DNA of 23,998 bases from CAZXNF01 sp050741255 (GTDB lineage: Bacteria; Pseudomonadota; Gammaproteobacteria; Burkholderiales; SG8-41). Under the pieces are notes generated by a model. That model saw nothing but the letters and a program-made list of their open reading frames with translations, did not search any database and was not told the origin of the DNA. Where the stretch lies: positions 1 through 23,998 of the forward strand of contig JBOIEQ010000062.1 in NCBI GenBank assembly GCA_050741255.1. The letters run 5' to 3'. Positions 1 to 7,092 of this stretch are shown piece by piece. The position numbers and the translations under genes were made by a program. The number at the start of each line of letters is the position of its first letter. Within the stretch, counting starts at the first letter, position 1.

Positions 1-353
1 GCCGCCAGCACCGCCGCGCCGCCGAGGCTGTGCCCGATCAGGAGCGCGGGCGCAGCGTGCGCCATGCGCAGCCAGTCCGCCGCGGCGACGAGATCGGCCA
101 CGTTGGAACTGAAGTTGGTGTTGGCGAAGTCACCGCTGCTGCCGCCCAGGCCGGTGAAGTCAAAGCGCAGCACCGCGAAGCCGGCGCCCGTCAGCGCCTG
201 GCTGATGCGCGAGGCGGCGAGGCTGTCCTTGGAGCAGGTGAAACAGTGTGCGAAGAGGGCGTAGGCGCGCGGTGGGCCGGACGGTGCGTCGAGGCGCGCG
301 GCCAGCAGCGCGCCGTCGGCGCCGGGAAAATGCAGCGGGGGCTGGACGGGCAT
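1..353 (-). CDS. Alpha/beta hydrolase, N-terminal part (cut by window edge); possibly the hydrolase half of a hydrolase/OsmC fusion
   Basis: This leftward gene starts with ATG at 353 and is still open at base 1, giving about 117 residues. The translation begins MPVQPPLHFPGADGALLAAR and carries HCFTCSKD near residue 37, then RFDFTGLGGSSGDFANTNFS, and finally the nucleophile elbow GHSLGG close to the cut end. GxSxG is the serine nucleophile motif of alpha/beta hydrolases. The combination of HCFTCSKD and DFANTNFSSN is, as I recall, typical of bacterial proteins in which a hydrolase is fused to a C-terminal OsmC peroxidase-like domain. That half would lie outside the window and cannot be confirmed. 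The catalytic Asp and His are also outside. It diverges from the Bug receptor gene across about 105 bp. The substrate is unknown. Confidence 0.85.
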   Translation of the reverse strand, partial: MPVQPPLHFPGADGALLAARLDAPSGPPRAYALFAHCFTCSKDSLAASRISQALTGAGFAVLRFDFTGLGGSSGDFANTNFSSNVADLVAAADWLRMAHAAPALLIGHSLGGAAVLA

Positions 354-418
354 GGAGAGACTCCGGACGGGAACAATGTGGGGGAAGGGGCATCTTACTG
401 CGGAGAGGGAGCCGCCTT

Positions 419-427
419 TGCTATCAT
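419..427 (+). promoter_or_regulatory. Extended -10 promoter candidate for the Bug receptor gene
   Basis: The sequence TGCTATCAT has the TGN extension followed by TATCAT, which differs from TATAAT at one position. It ends 31 bases before the ATG at 459, so transcription would start near 434 with a leader of about 25 nt. That leader contains a good Shine-Dalgarno sequence, GAGGAG. No convincing -35 box is visible, as is acceptable for extended -10 promoters. Confidence 0.45.
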
Positions 428-458
428 CGCGCCCTCAAAAAAGACCGAGGAGACCGTC

Positions 459-1418
459 ATGCTGTCCCGCTTCGCCGTCGCCGCCCTGGCCCTCAGCACG
501 GCCGCCGCGCACGCCCAGTCCTATCCCGCCAAGCCGGTCCGGCTGGTGATCCCGTTCTCGCCGGGCGGCACCGCCGACGTGCCGGGCCGCATCCTCGCAC
601 AGCGGCTGACCGACGTGCTCGGCCAGCAGGTGGTGGTCGACAACCGCGCGGGCGCCGGCTCGACGATCGGGGCCGAATTCGTCGCCAAGGCGCCGCCCGA
701 CGGCTACACGCTGCTGATGATCAGCAACACGCATTTCGGCAGCGCGGCGCTGTACAAGAACCTCGCCTACGACGCGCTGAACGACTTTACGCCCATCACG
801 CAGGTGACGAGCGCGCCGAACATGATCGTGGTCCATCCCTCGCTGCCGGTGAAGAGCATGAAGGAACTGATCGCGCTGGCCAAGGCCAGGCCCGGAAAAA
901 TCGATTACGTCTCTTCCGGCAACGGCAGCACGCAGCATCTGACCGGCGCGCTGTTCAACAAGATGGCAGGCATCGAGATGACCCATATCCCGTACCGCGG
1001 CAGCGGGCCGGCCATGGCCGACCTGATCGCCGGGCAGGTGACCGTCGGCTTTCCCGGCATCGCCGGCATGTTGCCGCAGGTCAAGGCGGGCAAGCTGCGC
1101 GCGCTCGCGGTCACCGGTGCGAAGCGTTCCGCGGAACTGCCCGAGGTGCCGACCGTCGCCGAGGGCGGATTGAAGGGCTATGAAGTCACCGCCTGGTTCG
1201 GCATCGCGGGCCCCAAGGGCATGAACAAGGACGCCTCGGCGCGCCTGCTGGCGGACACGCTGAAGCTGATGAAGTCGCCGGAGGTGCAGAAGCAGTTGCT
1301 CGCGGCCGGTCACGAGCCCGTCTGGCAGGAGACGCCGGACCAGTTCTACGCGTTCATGAAGGTCGAGGCCGCCAACTGGGCGCGCATGGTGAAGGAATCC
1401 GGCGCACAGGTGAATTGA
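459..1418 (+). CDS. Bug-family tripartite tricarboxylate transporter substrate-binding protein (TctC-like)
   Basis: This 319-residue protein has a Sec signal peptide, a hydrophobic stretch after MLSRF ending at AHA before QSYPAKPVRLV, with predicted cleavage near residue 20. The mature start PAKPVRLVIPFSPGGTADV, the NRAGAGSTIGAEFVAKAPPDGYTLL block and the later GKLRALAVTGAKRS block are hallmarks of Bug/TctC receptors. These bind small carboxylates in the periplasm, often for TctAB importers. No tctA or tctB gene lies in the window, so this is probably an orphan receptor, as is common in Burkholderiales. ATG 459 is chosen because GAGGAG lies 7 bases upstream and a signal peptide follows. The reading frame extends upstream to base 30 but without a plausible protein. 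The next gene starts one base after the stop, suggesting co-transcription. The ligand cannot be predicted. Confidence 0.93.
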   Translation: MLSRFAVAALALSTAAAHAQSYPAKPVRLVIPFSPGGTADVPGRILAQRLTDVLGQQVVVDNRAGAGSTIGAEFVAKAPPDGYTLLMISNTHFGSAALYKNLAYDALNDFTPITQVTSAPNMIVVHPSLPVKSMKELIALAKARPGKIDYVSSGNGSTQHLTGALFNKMAGIEMTHIPYRGSGPAMADLIAGQVTVGFPGIAGMLPQVKAGKLRALAVTGAKRSAELPEVPTVAEGGLKGYEVTAWFGIAGPKGMNKDASARLLADTLKLMKSPEVQKQLLAAGHEPVWQETPDQFYAFMKVEAANWARMVKESGAQVN

Positions 1419-1419
1419 G

Positions 1420-2319
1420 ATGACGGTCACCATCGCCGGACCGGATCCGCGCCCGGAAACGATTCGCACCGCCATCCCGCCGGGCGCGTGTGATTGCCAT
1501 GCCCACATTTTCGGGCCGAGCGACCGCTTTCCTTATGCCGATGGGCGCGGCTACACGCCGCCGGACGCGCCGCTGGAGAAGCATCTCGCGATGCTGGACG
1601 CGCTGGGCATGGCGCGCGGCGTGGTGGTGCAGGGCAATGCGCACGGTTACGACAACCGTGCGATTCTGGATGCGGTGTCCCGCGAACCCGATCGGCTGCG
1701 CGGCGTGGCGATCACGGATCTGCGGGTGAAACCGGCGGAACTCAAGCAGTGGCACGCCAAGGGCATCCGGGCGCTGCGCTTTCACGTCTTCCATCCCGAG
1801 CATCGTCCGGCGTACGTGCGGGGCGTCGGGCTGGATGTGTGGGAAGCCTTAAAACCCGCGATGCTCGAGCTGGGCTGGCACGCGCAGATCTGGTGCGATT
1901 GGCGCGTGCTGCCGGAACTGCGCGACGTCATCCGCGGTATGGCGCGTGACATGCCAGTGGTTATCGATCACATGGCCGCCATCGATGCCGGGGTCGGGCC
2001 GGCGCATCCGAGCTTTCAGGCGCTGCTCGAGTTGCTGGGCGAGGGCGCGTGCTGGGTCAAGGTGTCCGGCGCCTACCGCTGTTCGACGCGGTTTCCGGAC
2101 TATCCCGACGCGCGCCCGCTGCACGAGGCGCTGGTGCGCGCGAATCCCGACCAATTGGTGTGGGGCACCGACTGGCCGCATCCGCAGGTGGACACCGCCA
2201 TCATGCCGAATGACGGGCGCCTGCTGAACCTGTTCTGCGACTGGACGCCGTCGGCAGAGCTCCGCACGCGCATCCTCGTGCGCAATCCGGAGAAGCTGTA
2301 CGGTTTTCCGCGCGCCTAG
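1420..2319 (+). CDS. Amidohydrolase-family metal hydrolase, 2-pyrone-4,6-dicarboxylate lactonase-like
   Basis: This 299-residue protein belongs to the amidohydrolase 2 family of TIM-barrel hydrolases. The metal-binding H-x-H motif is CDCHAHIFGP (His27 and His29). A later VIDHMAAIDAG supplies another barrel histidine, and WGTDWPHP near residue 248 supplies the conserved catalytic Asp. The layout resembles LigI, which opens 2-pyrone-4,6-dicarboxylate in aromatic breakdown, and related lactonases. No signal peptide is seen, so it is cytoplasmic. It begins one base after the stop of the Bug receptor gene, so the two are probably one operon: a receptor delivering a carboxylate or lactone and an enzyme acting on it or on its product. 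The specific substrate is inference only. The stop TAG lies inside CTAG, shared with the stop of the convergent rhodanese gene. Confidence 0.88.
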   Translation: MTVTIAGPDPRPETIRTAIPPGACDCHAHIFGPSDRFPYADGRGYTPPDAPLEKHLAMLDALGMARGVVVQGNAHGYDNRAILDAVSREPDRLRGVAITDLRVKPAELKQWHAKGIRALRFHVFHPEHRPAYVRGVGLDVWEALKPAMLELGWHAQIWCDWRVLPELRDVIRGMARDMPVVIDHMAAIDAGVGPAHPSFQALLELLGEGACWVKVSGAYRCSTRFPDYPDARPLHEALVRANPDQLVWGTDWPHPQVDTAIMPNDGRLLNLFCDWTPSAELRTRILVRNPEKLYGFPRA

Positions 2320-2326
2320 TGCGCGG
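2308..2326. terminator. Hairpin at the shared stop codons of two convergent genes
   Basis: CCGCGC at 2308-2313 pairs with GCGCGG at 2321-2326. Two further inner pairs (one G-T) leave a CTA triloop. It sits exactly over the CTAG where both genes end. Neither strand has a T-run after it, so an intrinsic terminator function is uncertain. It may instead block 3' exonucleases. Confidence 0.3.
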
Positions 2327-3896
2327 GCAGCTTGAAAGTCGCCTTGTCCTGCGCGTCCAGTTGCGCGAGCAGGCCGGTTTCCCAGTCGAGGTACTGCTGC
2401 GAGGCCGCACGGTTGCCGTTGTGGCGCTCGGCGGTGAAGAACAGGAAGTCGATGCAGTCGGCATCCGACGGCTGGGTGGGAGAGGCTTCAGTGGCGTAGC
2501 CCGCCTGCATCCACGCGGCGAGGCCCCCCGTGAGCAGCTTTACGTCCCTGATGCCGGCGTCCAGCAATTCAGTGGCGGCCAGCCGGGCAAGGGCCGCATC
2601 GGCGGCGACCAGCACGACCGGCGTTGACAGGCCGCGGGCATCCGCGGCAAGGCGCGAGCGGATGCTCCAGCGGCTGCCGGGAATGTGCGCCTTGCGGAAA
2701 TCCATGCTGGCGCCGAGATCGAAGACCGTGCAACGCCCCGCTGCGAGCGCAGCCTTCAGTTCGCCGACGGAAAGTCCCGGCAGCGCGGGCAAGGCGGGCG
2801 CCGCGGCCGGCGTGCCCTTGAGCTTTGCCGTCACACCGCCTTCGAGGATGGTGACCTCGCAGCCGAGTTGATGCAGCCAACTGGCGACGACCGGCGCGCG
2901 CACGTGCTCGCCGCCGTCGAGCACGACGATGCGCGCGTTGCGCACGCCGACCCACTGGTCCGTGGCCTGGATCAACTGGCCGCCCGGGGCATGCACGGCG
3001 CCCGGCAGGGTGCCCGCCTTGAATTCCTCGGGCGTGCGCACGTCGCAGAGGTAGGTCGTGCGGTCCGTTTCCGCCAGCCACGCCTGTGCCTGCGCGGCGG
3101 TGACGGTCTTGAGGTGGAAGCGCTCGATCAGCCGGCTTGCCGCCTTCTGCGCGGCGGGCAGGGTGGCCGGATCGATGTCCGGATAGCGACGGTCGGCGCC
3201 GTATTCAAGCTTCATGTCGGCGAGGAACCAGCCTTGCGTGCCGTTTTCCAGCGCGTATACAGGATTGGGCACGCCGAAGTTGATCAGCGTCTGCGCGCCG
3301 AGGATGGAACGCGTGCGGCCGGCGCAGTTGACGACGATCCTCGTTCGCGGATTCTTCACCATGGTCGCGATGCGGTAGGGGAGCTCCGCATTCGGGCAAC
3401 AGGTGCTGCCGGGGATGGTCATTTTCTGGTGTTCGTTCAGCGGGCGGCCGTCGTACAGCACGAAGTCCTCGCCGGCCTCGCGCATGCGGGCCAGTTCCTG
3501 CGCCGTGATGCGCGGCGTGTCGTAGGCGTGCTCGACCAGTTCGCCGAAGGTCTTGCTGGGCACGTTGACGCCCGCAAACAGGACGTAGCCCGCCTGCGCC
3601 CAGGCGGCATTGCCGCCGTCGAGTACGGACACCGCGGTATAGCCCATGGCCTGCAATCGTTGCGCGGCGCGTTCCGCGATGCCGAGCTTGCCGTCGTCGC
3701 ACAGCACCACCGGGGCGGTCTTGCGCGGCACCAGCGCGCCGATGTCGAGTTCCAACTGGCTGTAGGGCAGCGGGGTCGCGAACAGCAGGTGCGATTCGCC
3801 GAACTGGCCGGCCTCGCGCACGTCCAGCAGGGCGAGTTCGGCGCTGCCGTGAAGTTTCTGCTTGAGCAGGCCAGGGGCGATCTTGTTGGCGGGCAT
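2316..3896 (-). CDS. Multidomain rhodanese-like sulfurtransferase (four rhodanese domains)
   Basis: This 526-residue cytoplasmic protein contains four successive rhodanese modules, roughly residues 5-105, 125-235, 265-355 and 380-475, plus a C-terminal helix-rich tail. Rhodaneses carry sulfane sulfur as a cysteine persulfide. The loop Cys is present in domain 1 (VVLCDDGKLG, Cys66) and domain 2 (VVNCAGRTRS, Cys191, the CxGxxR-type loop). In domains 3 (IVVLDGGEHVR) and 4 (VVLVAADAAL) no Cys is at the expected place, so these are probably inactive or structural. ATG 3896 is preferred because a TATAAT box lies about 36 bases upstream. An upstream TTG at 3929 would fall at or before the inferred transcript start. 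It diverges from the cytochrome/molybdopterin pair, which points to sulfur oxidation or sulfane sulfur handling. Confidence 0.9.
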   Translation of the reverse strand: MPANKIAPGLLKQKLHGSAELALLDVREAGQFGESHLLFATPLPYSQLELDIGALVPRKTAPVVLCDDGKLGIAERAAQRLQAMGYTAVSVLDGGNAAWAQAGYVLFAGVNVPSKTFGELVEHAYDTPRITAQELARMREAGEDFVLYDGRPLNEHQKMTIPGSTCCPNAELPYRIATMVKNPRTRIVVNCAGRTRSILGAQTLINFGVPNPVYALENGTQGWFLADMKLEYGADRRYPDIDPATLPAAQKAASRLIERFHLKTVTAAQAQAWLAETDRTTYLCDVRTPEEFKAGTLPGAVHAPGGQLIQATDQWVGVRNARIVVLDGGEHVRAPVVASWLHQLGCEVTILEGGVTAKLKGTPAAAPALPALPGLSVGELKAALAAGRCTVFDLGASMDFRKAHIPGSRWSIRSRLAADARGLSTPVVLVAADAALARLAATELLDAGIRDVKLLTGGLAAWMQAGYATEASPTQPSDADCIDFLFFTAERHNGNRAASQQYLDWETGLLAQLDAQDKATFKLPAH

Positions 3897-3931
3897 GGAG
3901 AGGTTCCTGCGGAAAGGGTCGGGAAACAAAA

Positions 3932-3937
3932 ATTATA
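3932..3937 (-). promoter_or_regulatory. -10 box (TATAAT) for the rhodanese gene
   Basis: A perfect TATAAT lies on the minus strand in a locally AT-rich spot. It predicts a start near 3925 and a leader of roughly 29 nt containing AGGAA before ATG 3896. A weak TTACAC lies 19 bases upstream as a possible -35. The box supports ATG 3896 over the longer TTG-start version. Confidence 0.5.
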
Positions 3938-4014
3938 CGGTGCCCGGCAACCGCGGGTGTAAGGTACGGGCCAGCGGACCGACTACCCGCCACCGGACAC
4001 TGTGGGAGAAGGGC

Positions 4015-4644
4015 ATGACGACCAGCGCGGCAGCAAGGGCGGGACCGGAGGTGATTCATTCCCGGGTGGTGCGCGTGACCCACTGGATCAACGCCCTGGC
4101 CATCCTGATCATGGTGCTGTCCGGCTGGCGCATCTACAACGCGTCGCCGTTGTTCGACTTCAAGTTTCCCGCGGCCTGGACGCTGGGCGGATGGCTCGCG
4201 GGAGCGGTCCAGTGGCATTTCGCCGCCATGTGGGTGCTGGTGGTCAACGGACTGGTCTATCTCCTGTACAGCCTTTTTTCCGGGCACCTGAAGCGCGACC
4301 TGTGGCCGCGCGGGCCGGCCGCCATTCTCCGCGACGTAGCCGCGGCGCTGCGCGGCAAACTGGCGCACGCGCTGGGCGGTTATAACGCGGTGCAGCGCGC
4401 CGCCTACTGCGGCGTCATCGCGGTCCTCCTGCTGATTGTGCTGTCCGGCCTCGCCATCTGGAAGCCGGTGCAGTTCCAGGGGCTGGCTGCGCTGATGGGG
4501 GGCTACGAGGGCGCTCGCGTAGTCCATTTCATCTGCATGGCGCTGGTTGTGCTCTTCGTGGCGATTCACGTCGTCATGGTCGCGCTGGTGCCCAAGACCT
4601 TTTTGCCGATGCTGACGGGCCGCGCACGGGGAGATCATTCATGA
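4015..4644 (+). CDS. Cytochrome b561-type membrane protein, redox partner of the molybdopterin enzyme
   Basis: This 209-residue integral membrane protein has four predicted membrane helices, near residues 25-41, 65-88, 130-150 and 170-192. Four histidines fit two b-type hemes: His23 (RVTHWIN), His68 (VQWHFAAMW), His171 (RVVHFICMA) and His185 (FVAIHVVM). This is the pattern of the prokaryotic cytochrome b561/Ni-Fe hydrogenase b-subunit family, which passes electrons between quinone and a periplasmic enzyme. ATG 4015 follows GGGAGAAGGG, a good ribosome binding site. Its stop overlaps the next gene's start as ATGA, so the two proteins are made together. It plays the role that MsrQ plays for MsrP but belongs to a different family. 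The direction of electron flow cannot be told from the sequence. Confidence 0.88.
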   Translation: MTTSAAARAGPEVIHSRVVRVTHWINALAILIMVLSGWRIYNASPLFDFKFPAAWTLGGWLAGAVQWHFAAMWVLVVNGLVYLLYSLFSGHLKRDLWPRGPAAILRDVAAALRGKLAHALGGYNAVQRAAYCGVIAVLLLIVLSGLAIWKPVQFQGLAALMGGYEGARVVHFICMALVVLFVAIHVVMVALVPKTFLPMLTGRARGDHS

Positions 4645-5402
4645 CGAAAAGCGTATTCCGGCCGCAGGGCCGCATCGTTACTCCGACGCGCGAACTGGCG
4701 AGCCTGGAGCGGCGCCTGTTCCTGCGTGGCTCGCTGTCGATGGGCGCGGTGGCGATGCTGTCGGGCTGCGACGTGACGGACACCGAGGCGGCGCAGCGCG
4801 TGCTATGGAAGATGTCGCGGTGGAACGACCGTGTGCAGGCCGCAATGTTCGATCCCAACCAGCTGGCGCCGGTCTACCCGGAAAGCGCCATCACCCAGCC
4901 GTTTCCTTTCAACGCCTTTTATTCGGAAGCCGAGGCGCCGGTGGTGGACGGCAAGACCTACCGGCTGGAACTGGGCGGCCTGATCCGCGAGAAAAAACCG
5001 TGGACGTTGCCGGAACTCTACGCGCTGCCGGAGGAGTCCCAGATCACGCGCCACATCTGCGTCGAAGGCTGGAGTGCCATCGGCAAGTGGAGCGGGGTGC
5101 GCTTCAAGACTTTCCTGGAACGGGTGGGCGCCGATCTGTCCGCGAAGTACGTCGGCTTCAAGTGCGCCGACGATTACTACACCAGCATCGACATGGCGAC
5201 CGCGCTGCATCCGCAGACGCAGTTGACCTTCAAGTTTGCCGACCAACTCCTGCCGACGGCCTACGGGTTTCCGATGAAGCTGCGCATGCCGACCAAGCTC
5301 GGCTTCAAGAACCCGAAGCACATCATGGCGCTGTTCGTGACGAACGAGTACCCGGGCGGGTACTGGGAAGATCAGGGTTACAACTGGTTCGCCGGCCTGT
5401 AG
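4641..5402 (+). CDS. Molybdopterin-dependent oxidoreductase, sulfite oxidase fold, Tat-exported probable lipoprotein
   Basis: This 253-residue protein has an oxidoreductase molybdopterin-binding domain at about residues 90-245. RHICVEGWSAIGKWSGV holds the cysteine that ligates molybdenum (Cys140). The N-terminus has a twin-arginine motif, RRLFLRG at residues 24-30, and a hydrophobic stretch ending in MLSGC. That is a lipobox with Cys43, so the mature enzyme is probably lipid-anchored on the periplasmic side. It overlaps the cytochrome b gene by ATGA, and the pair should form a membrane redox complex. Relatives include MsrP (protein methionine sulfoxide reductase) and sulfite dehydrogenases. 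It is shorter than MsrP and lacks the dimerisation domain of classical sulfite oxidases. The divergent sulfurtransferase next door favours a sulfur substrate, but this is inference. Confidence 0.9.
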   Translation: MTKSVFRPQGRIVTPTRELASLERRLFLRGSLSMGAVAMLSGCDVTDTEAAQRVLWKMSRWNDRVQAAMFDPNQLAPVYPESAITQPFPFNAFYSEAEAPVVDGKTYRLELGGLIREKKPWTLPELYALPEESQITRHICVEGWSAIGKWSGVRFKTFLERVGADLSAKYVGFKCADDYYTSIDMATALHPQTQLTFKFADQLLPTAYGFPMKLRMPTKLGFKNPKHIMALFVTNEYPGGYWEDQGYNWFAGL

Positions 5403-5407
5403 GCGGG

Positions 5408-5420
5408 CGCGCGAAGCGCG
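5408..5420. terminator. Small GC hairpin between two convergent genes
   Basis: CGCGC, a GAA triloop and GCGCG form a 5-bp stem in the 19-bp gap between the molybdopterin enzyme and the helicase. On the plus strand a run of six T begins 8 bases later, too far for a textbook intrinsic terminator. Weak candidate. Confidence 0.25.
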
Positions 5421-5421
5421 G

Positions 5422-6894
5422 TCAGGCTTTTTTCGCGAAGCTCCCGCCCAACAGAGCGCCGGTGGGCCGGGTCGGGCGTCGCGAGGACGAGGGCCGTTCC
5501 GCTGCGGGAGCGCCGGGTTGGGCCACGGGGGCATTCGCCGGTTCATAGGGCTTGCTGAAGTCGAAATCGCCCGCGGTGGGCGCCGGCTTGCGATGGGCCA
5601 CTGCAGCCGGTCGCGGGTGGCTCGTATGACGTTCGTTGCGGGCGGCGGGCGACGATTCGCGCCGGCCACGACTTTCACCGCGGTTTTCCTTGCGACCTTC
5701 GTTGCGGCCGACGGTACGGGCTTCGTGGCTGGCTGCCGGCTCCGGCGCCGCGGAACCGCTGCCACCCGGCACCTCCCGCCGCTCGATCTGCTTCTTCAGC
5801 AGTTTCTCGATGTCGGTCAGGTAGCGCTGCTCGTCCGGACTCACCAGCGAAATCGCTTCGCCCGGCGTGCCGGCACGGCCGGTGCGGCCGATGCGGTGCA
5901 CGTAATCCTCCGACACGTACGGCAGTTCGTAATTGACGACGAACGGCAAATCCTCAATGTCGATGCCGCGCGCGGCGATGTCGGTGGCGACCAGGATATT
6001 GACCTTGCCGTCCTTGAATTCGGCGAGCGCTTCCATGCGCTCGGCTTGGGTGCGGTCGCTGTGGATCTCGCGCGCTTCGAAGCCGTCGCGCTTCAACTCG
6101 CGCGCGAGGCGGTTCGCTTCGCGTTTGGTGCGTGTGAAGACCAGTACCTGCCGCATGTCGCGCGTGCGCACGAGCTGTTCCAGCAGGCGGCGTTTTTTGT
6201 CCGCCGGCACTTCGTAGACGGAATGCGTGACGAGCTCGGCCGGCGCGTTGCGGCGCGCGACCTCGATGCCCACCGGATCGCGCAGGATTTCCTTCGACAG
6301 GCGGCGGATCTCGTCCGAGAACGTGGCGGAGAACAGCAGCGTCTGGCGCTGGGCCGGGATCAGCGCCAGGATGCGTTTGATGTCGGGCATGAAGCCCATG
6401 TCCAGCATGCGATCGGCTTCGTCGAGCACCAGGATTTCCACCTGCGACAGGTTGACCGTCTTGCTCTGCACGTGGTCGAGCAGCCGGCCGGGCGTGGCGA
6501 CGAGGATCTCGACCCCGGCGCGCAGCGCGGCGGTCTGCGGCTTCATGTCCACACCGCCGAACACCACGGTCGAGCGCAACTGCATGTGCCGGCTGTAGCC
6601 GACGAAGGATTCGTAGATCTGCGCCGCGAGCTCGCGGGTCGGCGCCAGGATCAGGCTGCGAGTCAGGTGGCGGGCCGGGGAGGGACTTGCGTTCTGCATC
6701 GGGGCCAGCAATTGCAGGATGGGCAGGGCGAAGCCCGCCGTCTTGCCGGTGCCGGTTTGCGCGCAGCCCATCACGTCGCGGCGCTGCAGCACCGGCGGAA
6801 TCGCCTGCGCTTGAATCGGGGTGGGTTCGGTGTAGCCCTGCTCGCGGACGGCGGTAAGCAGGGAAGGTAGCAGGCCGAGGGAATCAAAACTCAT
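5422..6894 (-). CDS. rhlE: DEAD-box ATP-dependent RNA helicase RhlE
   Basis: This 490-residue helicase has all the core motifs in order: the Q motif with PTPIQAQAIP near residue 24, AQTGTGKT (Walker A), PTRELA, the TPGR region, DEADRMLDMGF (motif II), SATFS (motif III), then TDIAARGIDI and the HRIGRTGRAG motif of the second RecA lobe. The sequence FSDEIRRLSKEIL and overall length fit the RhlE subfamily, which remodels RNA in ribosome assembly and cold growth. After residue 375 comes a low-complexity tail rich in Arg, Gly, Glu, Pro and Ala, ending in KKA, a likely RNA-binding region. No strong Shine-Dalgarno precedes ATG 6894. A TATAAT box lies about 145 bp upstream, implying a long leader as in some cold-regulated genes (inference). 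Confidence 0.94.
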   Translation of the reverse strand: MSFDSLGLLPSLLTAVREQGYTEPTPIQAQAIPPVLQRRDVMGCAQTGTGKTAGFALPILQLLAPMQNASPSPARHLTRSLILAPTRELAAQIYESFVGYSRHMQLRSTVVFGGVDMKPQTAALRAGVEILVATPGRLLDHVQSKTVNLSQVEILVLDEADRMLDMGFMPDIKRILALIPAQRQTLLFSATFSDEIRRLSKEILRDPVGIEVARRNAPAELVTHSVYEVPADKKRRLLEQLVRTRDMRQVLVFTRTKREANRLARELKRDGFEAREIHSDRTQAERMEALAEFKDGKVNILVATDIAARGIDIEDLPFVVNYELPYVSEDYVHRIGRTGRAGTPGEAISLVSPDEQRYLTDIEKLLKKQIERREVPGGSGSAAPEPAASHEARTVGRNEGRKENRGESRGRRESSPAARNERHTSHPRPAAVAHRKPAPTAGDFDFSKPYEPANAPVAQPGAPAAERPSSSRRPTRPTGALLGGSFAKKA

Positions 6895-7036
6895 CGAGAG
6901 GGGCGCAAGGCGCAGCGGGCGCTGCGGGACGCGATAGTGGTGCGATGGAAAGGCAGGAAAGAACGCGGGAAATCAGGCATCGGTGCGCACCCGCGCAGAC
7001 CCCGCGGGAGAATCAATATAAGTGTTTGAAAACGCG

Positions 7037-7042
7037 ATTATA
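7037..7042 (-). promoter_or_regulatory. -10 box (TATAAT) upstream of rhlE
   Basis: A perfect TATAAT on the minus strand lies in the only AT-rich part of the 198-bp gap upstream of rhlE. It would give a leader of about 135 nt. No clear -35 is visible at 16-18 bp spacing. The rest of the gap shows no gene. Confidence 0.4.
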
Positions 7043-7092
7043 TCCGCATTTTCCGGCGGGCACCACCGCCGCAGCTGCCGTCACATTCGCCG

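Noticed and set aside
435..1508. Long open frame on the minus strand opposite the Bug receptor gene (357 codons)
   Set aside because: It is antisense to a clear receptor gene, and its translation is His/Arg/Gly-rich without family motifs, as expected from high GC content.
3205..4638. 477-codon minus-strand frame over the rhodanese and cytochrome genes
   Set aside because: It overlaps two well-supported genes in other frames and has no recognisable domain.
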